From Annulohypoxylon bovei var. microspora (Eukaryota; Ascomycota; Sordariomycetes; Xylariales; Hypoxylaceae), in NCBI GenBank assembly GCA_022836615.1, contig MU405224.1:248001-312000 (forward strand): a stretch of DNA of 64,000 nt, in the 5' to 3' direction. The translations under genes were made by a program, and so were the position numbers. Of the stretch, positions 14,280 to 25,000 are shown one piece after another. Below the pieces are notes generated by a model. The model did no database searches and had not been told where the DNA came from. It saw only the letters and a list, made by a program, of their open reading frames with translations. Numbering within the stretch: the first letter of the stretch is position 1; each line of letters begins with the position of its first letter.

Positions 14280-15907
14280 ATGGCAACACCTCAAATGAGT
14301 AGTGCTGTCAGAACAAGTCGCCGTTTGCTAACCAGAAAAGCAGACGCGCTCCTGAATTCTTCTGCTTTCGACCGTCAACAATGCGCCTCACGCGGGCTGC
14401 GAATGGCCAGCACGGTCACGGGGAATGGGCGCAAGAAAGAGCGCGTGGTGATACTAGGGTCTGGTTGGGCCGGGTACGGTTGTTTGCGTGCTCTTGATCC
14501 AAATAAATTCGAGCGCATCATGATTTCGCCTCGTTCTTACTTTGTCTTTACACCCCTACTCGCGGGCACAGCAGTGGGAACTCTAGAATTCCGAGCTGTG
14601 CTTGAGCCGGTCAGGAGACTTGGCCCGGACAAGTTCCATCAGGGGTGGGCCGACGATATTGATTTCGCACGGAAGGTCATTCGTGTGGAGGCAAATACAG
14701 AAGACGATCTCGCCTCAAGGACACGACTTTTGATGAAACATCGTCTCGATAAGAGCAGGATTAAAGGGCCAACGTTTGAAGTCAAATATGACAAGTTGGT
14801 CATCGCAGTAGGTAATGGACAATGCACAGCCCATTAGAGCTTAGGCAAAATCTCACATAAAACCCTTATCTAGGTTCATATAGCCAGACCTTTGGCATCG
14901 AAGGAGTGCGCGAGCACGCTAATTTCCTCAGGGACGTTGGTGATGCCCGTAGGATCCGTATGAAGGTGCTTCAGAGCTTCGAGAAAGCTGCGCTCCCTGT
15001 CACAACCGACGAAGAGCGGAAAAAGCTGCTACACTTTGCCATTGTGGGCGGCGGTCCAACCGGCATCGAGTTTGCTGCCGAGCTGCACGATCTGATACGC
15101 GACGATCTCGTGAAGACGTACCCGGAATTGATGAAATTCATCAACATTACCGTGTATGATGTTGCGCCCAAGGTACTTCCGATGTTTGATAAGACCTTGG
15201 CGGATTATGCCATGGACCGGTTCAATAGGGATGGCATCAAGGTTAAGACGGAACACCACCTAACGCGGATCCGGCCCGACGAGGATTGCGAGGGTTGCTT
15301 GAAGTTAAAGATCAAGGAGTATGGCGACGAGGAGGTCGGCGCCGGTATTGTCGTATGGAGCACGGGACTAATGCAAAACCCCTTAATCCAGAAGCTAGAA
15401 GCCAAGACATTCAAGCTGCCTTCCTCGGATTCCGAGATGCAGCTGCACAAAGACGCCAAGACGGGCGGCATCATCACAGATGTCAACGGGCTTCGTATGA
15501 ATATTATCCCCCACGAGGCAGCTTCAGAGCCTCCACAGATCCAATCCCAAAAAGCCACGCTGCTGCCTGACGTGTACGGCATCGGCGACTGCACGGTAAT
15601 CTCGGGGCTGGGCTTACCCGCCACCGCGCAGGTCGCCAGCCAACAGGCGGCGTATCTCGCGAAGCGGCTAAACAAGGGCGACATAGGCCAGAAGCCCTTC
15701 AAGTTCAAGAACCTAGGTACCATGACCTACCTCGGCAGCTGGACGGCGATCCACCAGAGCAGCATAGACGAGATGAAGGGCTGGATGGCGTGGGTCCTGT
15801 GGCGCACGGCATACCTGACCAGGAGCATGAGCATACGGAACAAGATCATCGTTCCGTTCTATTGGGCCATCTCATGGATATTCGGGAGGGACATTTCGAG
15901 ATTTTAA
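14280..15907 (+). CDS. Rotenone-insensitive type II NADH:ubiquinone oxidoreductase, mitochondrial, 521 aa
   Basis: Single-subunit, non-proton-pumping NADH dehydrogenase of the mitochondrial inner membrane that feeds electrons to ubiquinone and bypasses complex I. Exons are 14280-14811 and 14874-15907; the 62-nt intron is phase 1 and joins IAVG to SYSQTFG. The start ATG sits in a CCGCCATGG context and precedes a basic, Ser/Arg-rich presequence of about 50 residues. Two dinucleotide folds are present: GSGWAG (FAD, near residue 60) and VGGGPTGIEFAAEL (NADH, about 210 residues later). Conserved blocks PRSYFVFTPLL and GTLEF, and the C-terminal YGIGDC FAD contact, fit the family. The C-terminus ends in an amphipathic, aromatic helix expected to dip into the membrane. 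No EF-hand insertion is visible. Whether it faces the matrix or the intermembrane space cannot be decided. Confidence 0.92.
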
Positions 15908-16435
15908 AGGGGCCTCGACACGAGTACTGCGAAAGACTCTGGAGCGTGAGGTTTGGGGAATACCTAATTCCTATTTACTAGGTTAAACATAAACCGCAAG
16001 TTGTACATTATCATGTCACTTCGAGCATTGGGCACGCCGGAGTTGTTTAGACCGGGTAGAGTGCTAGGGGTTCACGGTTATAGAGGCAGCGAGCGGATAG
16101 ACGATAGACGATAGACGATAGAATATTATAAACTCACCTTTTGACACATGTCGTATTCGGTACCTGGCACCTATTACTCGTTGGTTTTATATGCCACGAC
16201 TATGTTTGATGACTCATCGTGGCAATGCGCGGGTCTACTTACCCTTCCGCACCGCCTCCTGTTCTTCAAGCGCCCTTTATTCCGATGGCCCCACCTTTCG
16301 TAAAGCTATATATTATGCTTACCTATAAACCCTGTCCCTCCTTCTCACTCACGCATCTAGCTTCTACCTACTTTATGCACATCACTCGCCCTGCCTACCC
16401 CTAGCAACGCCATCCCAACCTAGTGCAGCTGTGTC
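15908..16435. other. Intergenic; 3' UTR and promoter, with a heptamer minisatellite
   Basis: No gene is supported. A tandem GATAGAC heptamer (three and a half units) occupies about 16095-16121. Pyrimidine-rich DNA before 16436 fits a fungal core promoter or leader. Confidence 0.55.
16095..16121. repeat. Heptanucleotide minisatellite (GATAGAC)n
   Basis: Three perfect GATAGAC units plus a partial unit in tandem, seen directly. Confidence 0.85.
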
Positions 16436-17470
16436 ATGGCTCGCGTCAAGAAAACCAAAGAGCAACTTCGGCAGCAGCACAAGCGAACGAGCTGGACGCG
16501 ATTCCACCTGCCGCGTGGGCAGGATTGGCCAGCGTGGTCGACGGGCCACGAGGATGCGCACATCGGCCCCCTCGCGGGCGTGCCGGGCTGCCAGAAGGCC
16601 TGGCTGGGGAGGAAGGTCGAGGATCCCGAGCAGGCTGCCCTGATCGTTCGTGAGTTTTACGGGCCGAGCCATTTCCCCAGGTCATTTGCGGGTTTGGGGT
16701 TTGGGGTTTGGGGGGGCTTGATGCATTTTTGCTGACCCGCAGTAAAACCAGTCTGGGACTCGGCCGAATCCTTGACGAATTTCCAGCGCTCTCCCGCCTG
16801 CGACGCGTTCCTGCAAGGCCTGCCCGAGAGCGACGCGCAGGCCCCTCTCGCGTCCGGCGCACTGCTGCGGGGCCTGTCCCTGGGCGACGCGCCGGCGCCG
16901 TCGCGGTTCCTCAGCTTCCAGTGGAACTCCGGCTTCCGGTTCGAGGAGGACCTGCGGGGCCGCGTGTCGCTCACCGCGCTCGCGATGCCGTGCGCGGGCA
17001 ACCCCGTCCCCGAGGCGTGGCGCAGTGCCGTGTACGGCGCGCTCGCCGGCTTCCTGCCCGACGGCTGCGAGGACCTGCGCGTCCAGTGGCCGCGCGCGCG
17101 CGCGCACTTCTGGACCGCGTGGGCCTGGGCGGACGGCGACCGAGGGCTGCAGGCGGCGGCGGCGGGAGACGGGAGCGCGCGCGCGGTTCTGTGCGAGTTC
17201 CGCCGCTGGAATGGCTACGGCGGCGCTACCCCCGAGCGCGAAGAGGCCGCGGCCAAAAGCCCGCGGGCGAGGGAGTCGTGGGCTAGGACGGTGGGAAAGG
17301 TGATGCCTCCGGTTACGGCCTGGGAGCAGGAGCGTTGGGACGTTCAGTTGGCGCCGTGTTTTATCACCCCCGAGGAGGAGGAGGAGGTGGACGAGGAAAA
17401 GGGCGAGGAGGACGCGGAGTACGAGCGGAATATGGAGGAATTCCTTAAACAACGGTTGTCGCCGCGGTAA
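16436..17470 (+). CDS. Unrecognised protein, 313 aa, very GC-rich gene
   Basis: I do not recognise the family. Exons are 16436-16649 and 16743-17470, joined by a 93-nt phase-1 intron that restores frame as IVLKPVWDSAESL. The N-terminus is basic (MARVKKTKEQ) and without a signal peptide. The middle is Trp/Arg/Ala-rich with motifs such as SFQWNSGFRF and FRRWNGYG. The C-terminus is acidic, with a run of glutamates around residues 280-290. The coding DNA is far more GC-rich than the conserved neighbours, and it carries long open frames on both strands as a by-product. Support for being a real gene comes from the clean intron, the third-position GC bias and the sustained frame. The intron carries a G-run array (see findings). 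It is likely cytosolic or nuclear; function unknown. Confidence 0.68.
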
Positions 17471-17473
17471 ACG

Positions 17474-17970
17474 ACTAGGACGATGATTGTCGTTTTAGTG
17501 CAGATCTTGGGCTTGATGTCTACTGTATCGGCGGTATAATAATACCTACGGACGTCAAGGCTAACATTTTCGCGCATCTTTCGCAACCTTTGCGCAGTGG
17601 TTATCAATCGGTACTGTCAGGCCTAATAGTAGGCAACCTCCCCGCTAAAGTTCAGAGGTTAACCGCTATATCCCAGGCACTCAGCCACTAAGACAACCTT
17701 CCAGGTTCTTACGGTGCAATAAGGTCTCAATTTACACGGTTTTGGCCCACGATCAGAGGTCCCTGCGGATTTATTTTATTTTAATTTTCCTGTTGGGAAA
17801 TCGATGCTTTTAATTACAAATCACTTGACGGTCGAAAGATTTATCACATAAAGATTTATAATTTTGGGAGAAAAGGTCTGTGTCAGCTTCAGGCCTATGA
17901 AATACCTAGATAACTTGTCGAGACACAGCACTGTATCTCGTTCGGTATTAGTACCTACCCTTGGCTTTCT
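17474..17970. other. Intergenic between convergent genes, carrying one copy of a dispersed repeat
   Basis: It separates the GC-rich orphan gene from the 3' end of the metallopeptidase gene. The central part (17611-17760) is a diverged repeat, described separately. Nothing else was seen. Confidence 0.55.
17611..17760 (+). repeat. Dispersed repeat, copy A (partner at 38052-38211)
   Basis: Shares an ordered series of short identical blocks with 38052-38211 in the same orientation: GTACTGT, CGCTAAA, TTAACCGCTATA, AAGACAA and TTTACACGGTTTT. This copy keeps C or G where copy B has T or A at many differing sites. It looks like a fragment of a mobile-element family, but no terminal inverted repeats or coding sequence remain. 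Confidence 0.7.
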
Positions 17971-19312
17971 CTACGGTGTCCTCGCCCCATAAATCCAGTT
18001 TGCGCCCTGCTTGATCAGATTAAAGTCCCAGTTGGTGTCTATAGAAGTACCAGTACCGTCTTCTTGTTCTCCAAACAGGTAGTACATGTGCGCGATGAAG
18101 AAGACATAGCTCTCGGGGTTTCTCTGTGCCTTGACGACCGGGTTTGTTCGGGCAATCTCAATGCACTTGGCGAGATCATCTGTCCATGCCGAGTCAGTAT
18201 TATCAAAGTACGCGATGCCGGGTATTATGTGCAGGTTACTTACAGATCTCGTCGCCCTCGAGAAATCCTGTAGGATTATCGGGGTTGCTGCCGTCATCTA
18301 CACCGAAAAGGAGGTGAAAGGCCTCGTGGAGAAGGGTCGCGCTCTTGGGCACCACCGTCGCAAGGTTGGTGCCCGCGACGATCAACGCGTCCCCAGCACT
18401 GTAGGAATCCGGTCTGTCGTTTGTAAAGCTGTGATCACAAATGATGATGCTCTCGATTTGCTTGCGCACTGTGGGCTGGCCGGTGATGTCTGCCTCCAGC
18501 TCCTGAATCGCCGCGGTGAGGCCGAGATTGTTGGTGTCGCAGTACTCGCCGCCGGTGGTCGAGAAGTAGTACCCGTTCACTGGAGTGAGGTCGCCAGACC
18601 ACCAGGCATCATTGTCCGCGTCGGCATCGAGAGCTTCGGCGTACCCGGGCACGTCGACTATGGTGACGGGGTTGCCATCGTCGTCTATGATTTCGTTGGC
18701 CTGCCAGTCTAGGGCTTGCGTGTCCTCCGACTGGTGTATCAGGAAATTGCTGCCGCAAAACAGATAACGGTCCCCGTTCAGAGGATATATGGGTTGACCC
18801 GCCGAGGGGCCGCTCTGGATCTCTTCAAAGCTGAAGAACTCCTGGACGCGCTTGAGGTTGTCTGGTTACGGAGTCAGTCTGGTCGACGTTTTGGAGTCAA
18901 GATAAACTATTTATCGGATAAACGTGGATCGAAAATATCTGGAATAAACGTTCTGTAGGAGAAACAGGCGTTGTCACGTACCACTAATCTTCTGGATCGT
19001 CGCTGCGGCGGCGGTCGAAGCTTTCCCTTGGTTGCGGACGCCGAAGAAGGTTGAAACTGCCCTTCGAATTCTGACATCTTGGTTGTACAGATCCATTATA
19101 TCAATGGCCGTGCTAAGGCTGTAGTTGATCTCGTCGAGCCATTCATCCAGAGTGCCCTCCTTCGAAGCCTGGTCGAAATACATATCGCAGCCGCTGTCGG
19201 TTGACCCGCTCTGGACTACGAAAAGCTGATCAAGGGTCACGGCCGAGACGGTGCATAATAGGACGCAGAGGAGGACTGTAACCAGTCCCAGAGGAAAGTG
19301 AAGCTTCGCCAT
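17971..19312 (-). CDS. Secreted zinc metallopeptidase-like protein (HEAFH motif), 385 aa, 3 exons
   Basis: Predicted extracellular zincin-type peptidase. Exons on minus are 19312-18982, 18861-18244 and 18179-17971; the phase-1 introns are 120 and 64 nt. The first ~25 residues form a signal peptide (MAKLHF then a Leu/Val-rich core ending CTVSA). An in-frame ATG 69 nt upstream exists, but starting at 19312 puts the signal peptide at the N-terminus. The zinc-binding HEAFH lies near the end of exon 2, followed by LLFGVDD, so an Asp may replace the third ligand seen in metzincins or aspzincins. Several Cys suggest disulfides. It is reminiscent of fungal deuterolysin-like families, but I cannot assign a named family. 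It neighbours other secreted-protein genes. Confidence 0.75.
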
Positions 19313-20741
19313 CGTCCGTCGCGAGCTCAGGAAGGACCGAAGGTAAGGAGTCGCTAACCGTGATAGCAATGCTGCGTGCAACAGCTCAAGGCAATGAAGA
19401 CAAGCCCGTGGTGCAGCGGTGCTCGGGGCCGGGGATATGGGTTGTCCTGATGGGCGCGCCGACCAGCTTGCTTCCCTACGACCGCCTGATCATGTGCAAG
19501 AAAGACGTTTTTTCCATCCAAAGGATCAAGCATGACCTTGCAATCTCCGGGCAGGCACAGCAGGCCTTGCTAGCTAGGACTCGCTGACATGCATGACACG
19601 AGAACGATGGTTACTTTGTGCCCATGCGGGCTTACCCAAGCGCTGACAGCTTCTTCCATGATATCTCAGCCTCGAGGTATGTAGGATGCGATACCGACGA
19701 CTTCGAAAGAAAAAAAAATTGAATCACCTGGCTTTAGAGCGGCCTGTGGTGATACGGCACGGAAATGCAGCCTGGATCGAGAATCCGCTTGAGTGAATCT
19801 GGTGATGCAAGGAACGCCTTGGCTTGATCGAGCTAGCTGCAAAGTCTAGGCCCTACGTCCCTCAGGGGAATTCTCGGTCAATCAAGCATTTTAAAGCCTT
19901 GGCAGAGCTGCTTTATCCGTAGAAGCCGTAAAGCTATAGCTGTATTATAGGTAGTTGTAAGCAGTGGGTACCATCAAGTCAGAAAGCTGTAAATGTATGT
20001 ACTATGAGCAATACCGAGGATGTATTGAGCTAATCACGGGTTAATCATGAGTCAATCATAAGTTAACCATATAATATTAATCTAATTTTATTTTGAGAGT
20101 AATATCAGTTGAGTTATATGTAGGTAGGTAGGTATAGGTATGTTGTAGGTTTTCAGCCGTGTGTAGGGGATGTCAAAAGTACCACCTTTCCCCTCATATA
20201 AATCATAGTATACTAAATGGATATACTAATAGCCCCACTTCAATTGAACTTAGAAGAATCCTACTCGCGCTATACGATTTTGCATTTCACCTTCTCTTCC
20301 GCTTCAATATTAGACAAAAAAGTTTATAATTAGAGAATTAGATAGAACTTGAAAAACTCTTTCGATTGAACCGGATTTCTATAGTCCTAGTTGCGCACGT
20401 AGCTGTCAATTCAAATTTGAAGGTTGGTGAGTATAGAAAGTGTTCTGCTAAGGTGGTCCCGTGACACCCTTCATGAAAGCTTGCATATACCTACCTAGTT
20501 ATGTACCCACCTTTTCACCTGACTTCCTAGCCTTTGGTAACTTTATTTGCATGGTACCTGATTTATATGCGGGGGAAAATACCGACCTTTCAACCTCCCT
20601 ACAACATACATACAACACAACCAACATTGCTCTTTAAAAGCATTACTTTTAAAATTTACGTAATTAATTATAATAACTATAGATGGAATACTAATTATAA
20701 TCATTGTACAACGTTACACCGTCGTTTTGCATGCTTAAGTC
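19313..20741. other. Gene-poor AT-rich intergenic region
   Basis: About 1.4 kb upstream of the metallopeptidase and downstream of the small secreted protein. It contains short TAGG/GGTA tracts near 20120-20150 and no supported gene. The stretch around 20215-20400 has the look of an old inserted element, but no repeat ends could be defined. Confidence 0.5.
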
Positions 20742-21299
20742 CTAAGCTCCCGTCGCCACAATCTTAACCAGAATGCCCGCGGGCGTGTAACCGGCAGGGT
20801 ACGTCGACGCGGTATAGGCCGTGTTGGAGGCGTTGTAGACCACGCCCAGCGAGCCGCCATCTGTGCCGCAGCCGATGAGGGCGGCGGCCTGCTGGGCGGC
20901 GGTGGCAGCGGACCCGCCGTCGATGGTGTTGGCGATGTCGGCAAAGAGCACACTCGTGTTGACGGTGTTGTCGATGTGCTTGGCGATGGCCTGGGCGCTG
21001 CCGTGCGAATAGATGGTCCACTCGCCACAGTCGGGCGCGTCGGCCGCCGCCATGGTGTACAGGCGTCCCGCTTTGGTCTGCGCACCGTACGCGCGAAGAT
21101 ACGCAGCGATGTAGGTCACGTCGGTGACGACCACATCCTGTGGCGTGTTGTCGGGCGCCGTGTAGCAGAGGAGGTCAGTCGTCTCACTGTCATAGCAGAT
21201 CTGCGCCGCGCGGGGCGAGGGCTTGAGGGAGCTCGGGGCAGCGACGGCAGTGCCGAAGAGCGCCAGGGAGACGAGGCTGAGGAGGCTTTGAGAGAGCAT
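20742..21299 (-). CDS. Small secreted protein, 185 aa, function unknown
   Basis: Single-exon gene. The N-terminus is a clear signal peptide (MLSQSLLSLVSLALFGTAVA, likely cleaved after AVA). The mature part, about 165 residues, holds four cysteines (in ICYD, LCYT, DCGEW and IGCGT), consistent with two disulfides, plus Ala/Thr-rich segments and no transmembrane helix. Coding GC is high, like the neighbouring accessory genes. It looks like a conserved fungal small secreted protein or effector-type family, but I cannot name it or give an activity. The start is well set because the signal peptide begins at the ATG. Confidence 0.8.
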   Translation of the reverse strand: MLSQSLLSLVSLALFGTAVAAPSSLKPSPRAAQICYDSETTDLLCYTAPDNTPQDVVVTDVTYIAAYLRAYGAQTKAGRLYTMAAADAPDCGEWTIYSHGSAQAIAKHIDNTVNTSVLFADIANTIDGGSAATAAQQAAALIGCGTDGGSLGVVYNASNTAYTASTYPAGYTPAGILVKIVATGA

Positions 21300-22041
21300 C
21301 TTGAAAGGGATCTTCTGATTTGCTTTGAGAGAGCTGAAGTCTTCTAGTGAGAATGGGAGAAATCTTAGAGATACTGGACTTGGACTGCCTTGGCGAGGAA
21401 AGCAACAGAGGTAAGTAGGCTTGGAATTACTGCCTCATTTTGTAGCAGCTTGGAGCGCGATATCGTGGACCTCATCGTGGCAAGATTCTACTTTGCCAAG
21501 TTTTTGCTCGAACAATAGGGACCTTGCACCGATTGAGCTCTCTCCGAGGAACCCGAGATGGATCGTACCATCGCGTGGCTATAGGCGGCGGTTTAAAGCG
21601 GTGTAAGCTTCAAGGTTGACCTCATTAGTACACTCCTACAATACTACCCGGCCCCCAAAGAAGTTAATGAATCACAAAATCGCCTAGCCTAGACCGCATA
21701 TGCCACAATGACGCCGCGATTAGTCACGAATAGGTAGCATCATATCTTCAGCTGAACCACCAACAGGTGCCTATAGAAGGATCTATACGAAGGATTTCTA
21801 TAATGGCAGGGACGACGCGCCGTTCTCCATCGCGTCCTAGGCCAAGCTAGGGTATAATCTAACCGTCAGCATTTCGATCGGTCATGCGCAGCCCTATAAC
21901 ACAGGTGCGCTAACGGAGCTGTTCCCCGGCCAGTGTTCATGTTCATGACATTATGGAAGATGCCCTTCTCTAGATTTGTTCTTTCCTCAGTTCCCGCGCT
22001 TCTCTGCATTCCATAGACTGCCGTCAAGCTCCTGCGGCGAC
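21300..22041. promoter_or_regulatory. Divergent intergenic region between two secreted-protein genes
   Basis: About 740 bp between the starts of the small secreted protein (minus) and the GH55 protein (plus), so it must contain both promoters. No specific binding site was recognised. Confidence 0.5.
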
Positions 22042-25000
22042 ATGACGGGTCCCTTCACCCTCTTTTTGGCTTTGCTGGCTGCACAATGGAGCCTTGTGCG
22101 ATCGGCCTCGTCGCATTACACCCCAAATACAACGCAATATGCGACTGCGCTCCCATTCGACCCGCGGGTAAGCCATGCCTCTCTATTATTGTCCAGGACG
22201 ATGCTAACCTCTGATCGCAGCCTGCACCGTCGTACATGGTCGACAACCAGCACAACTACTACCACGCCGCCCCTGATAAGGGGAAGCAGAATGGCCCTGT
22301 ATGGCGCTACTCAGGCAGCCTGGAAAAGTACATGGCCAACCTTCGCAACGACACTGTAGTCCGCGGCGGTTATGCCGGGAGTAACGGCACCAAGCAAACG
22401 ACTTTCAATGCCGCCAAGGCTAAACGGCAGTCCTCGGACGACTACTGGCTCACGACTCTTGGGCCTATGGGAGCTGTGAGTTTCCCCTTTTTTTAGTGAA
22501 TACTAGTCGCCCACGGCGTGTTGCTAATGCTGCATGTAAGCAACCTTTGGCCGGCGGAAGCGACTATCAATTTTTCCGCAACGTCGTCGACGACTTCGGT
22601 GCCGACAGCACGGGAGAGACGGACACTACTGAGGCGCTCAACGCAGCTGTAGCCAGCTGGAACAAGGACTCGGTGGGAGGCGCGCAGACACGGTGTGGCG
22701 AGGAGTGCGGCAACACATTTTCGCAGGGCGCCATCGTCTACTTTCCGCGGGGCACATACAAGATCTGCTCGCCCGTGATCCAGTACTACTACACGCAGTT
22801 CATCGGCGACCCCAACGACATGCCCACTATTAAGGGCTGCGATACCTTCCAGGGCATCGCACTGTTCGATACGGACCCGTACATCCCCAAGGAGTCCGGC
22901 GCGCAGTGGTACGTGAACCAGAACCAGTTCTTCCGCCAGATCCGCAACTTCCTCTTCGACCTTAACGACATGCCGGAATCGACAGCCGAGAATGACCAGG
23001 ACCTAGTACCGACGGGCATCCACTGGCAGGTGGCGCAGGCCACGTCGCTACAGAACCTAATCTTTAGTATGCCTACGTCTAGTACTACGACAGCCGTCGG
23101 TATCTTCTCTGAGAACGGTAGCGGCGGCTTCGTGTCTAACATCATCTTTGATGGCGGCAACATCGGCTGGCGCGCAGGTTCACAGCAGTACACGGCGCGA
23201 AATCTGCAGTTCAACTTTTGCAACACCGCCGTGCAGATGGTCTGGGATTGGGGCTGGAACTGGCAGCAGATCGATATCAACGGTGGCTCAATCGCCTTTA
23301 ACATCTCAGGCGTGGGCGGTGACACGGCTCAGGGTACGGGCAGCGTGTCCATCATTGACACCATCATCAGCGGCACGACCGTCGGCGTTCTGACCAACGG
23401 GCTCGGATCGTCGCCCAACATCGTGCTGGACAACACCGTCTTTGAGGGCGTGACCAGCCCCGTCTTGGTGGACGGCGGCAGCACACTCCTGTCGGGTAGT
23501 TCCGACCTGTGGGCGACGGGCAAGCGGTACAACGGCTCGGTCGGCTCGACCCAGACCGGTGACGTGACGGCACCTGCCAAGGCCAAAGGGCTACTCGACT
23601 CCAAAACGGGCTTCCTCTTTGTGCGCGAACGGCCGCAGTACGAGGACCTGAGTGCAGGCTCCTTTCTAGTGGCGACTACCGACGGCGGGTGCAAGAACGA
23701 CGGCACAGGCGACCAGACATCCTGCGTCAATTCGTTCCTGCAAAAGGCCGTGGGCGGGGGCCAGATCGCCTACTTCCCGGCCGGAATCTACACGGTCGGC
23801 AGCACCGTGTTGATTCCGACGGGTTCGCGCGTGCAAGGCTCTTCGTGGTCACAGATCCAGGGGTCGGGCTTCTACTTCAGCGACATGCACGACCCCAAGG
23901 TTATGGTGCAGGTCGGCAACAAAGGCGATGTCGGCACAATGGAGATCGTCGAGATGCTGTTCTCTGTGCGCGGCAGCACGGCAGGCGCTATCCTCATGGA
24001 ATGGAACACGGCAGCGTCCGAGCAGGGCGCGGCGGCCATGTGGGACTCGCACTTCCGCGTCGGCGGCGCCCTGGGCACCGATCTTGACCTCGCCACCTGT
24101 CCCAAGTTTAGCACTAACGATGAGTGCATCGCCGCCTCGCTCATGTTCCACCTGACGCCTCAGGCGAATGGATACTTCGAGAATGTGTGGGCGTGGGTGG
24201 GCGACCATGACAACGACGAGTCCATCTTCAATCAGCCCGACTCGACCATCACGCAGATTGCCGTCTTTGGCGCTCGCGGCATGTTGATTGAGTCCCAGGG
24301 CCCGTCGTGGTTCTTAGGCAGCGGCTCCGAGCACTCGGTGCTGTACAACTACCTGCTCAGCGATGCCAAGAGCATCTACATGGGCCACATCCAGACCGAG
24401 GCGCCCTACTTTCAGCCCGTTCCCGGCGCCCCGGCGCCCTTTGGTGCAGCCGCGAGCTTTCCCAACGACCCGGACTTCAGCCAGTGCAACGTCACGGACA
24501 ATACGGACAATGAGCAGTGCCGCTATTCCTGGGGCCTGCAGATCATCGACTCCACCGACGTCGTCATCCACAGTGCTGGACTGTACAGCTTCTTCAACGC
24601 CTTTTACAAGGACTGCGAGGACACCAACAATTGCCAGGAGCGCGTCCTCGAGGTCAAGGGCTCAACCGGCGTCGTCATCTACAACTTGTTCACCGTCGCC
24701 ATCGTCGACATGGCCAATGGCATTGACGGCTCCAAGATCCTGCAGTCAGACGGTAATCAACGTGGCTTCACGACCGAGGTCAGTGTATGGCTGCCGCTGC
24801 CCGGGGCTGACAACGTCAACATTGTGTGGGTGGGCACCGATGTGTGGAACACGCCGACGGTGACGTGCTCGTCGGCGCCCTGCTTGCTGATACTTCCGAC
24901 GAGCTCGCTGTCTTCAGACACCACAATCTTGCCTAGTAGCTACACAACGTCGTTTGAGTACGGCGGATTCGGAATCACCACGATCGGCGGCATCGGGACT

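Noticed and set aside
16690..16719. Possible interstitial telomere repeat
   Set aside because: The unit is TTTGGGG, not the fungal TTAGGG, and it lies wholly within a short intron.
16682..17452. Long open frames on both strands of the GC-rich gene
   Set aside because: The plus-strand model with a clean intron and acidic C-terminus is more coherent; the others are GC-driven shadows.
18131..18712. 193-codon plus-strand frame
   Set aside because: It is antisense to the metallopeptidase, whose signal peptide, HEAFH motif and phase-consistent introns are on the minus strand.
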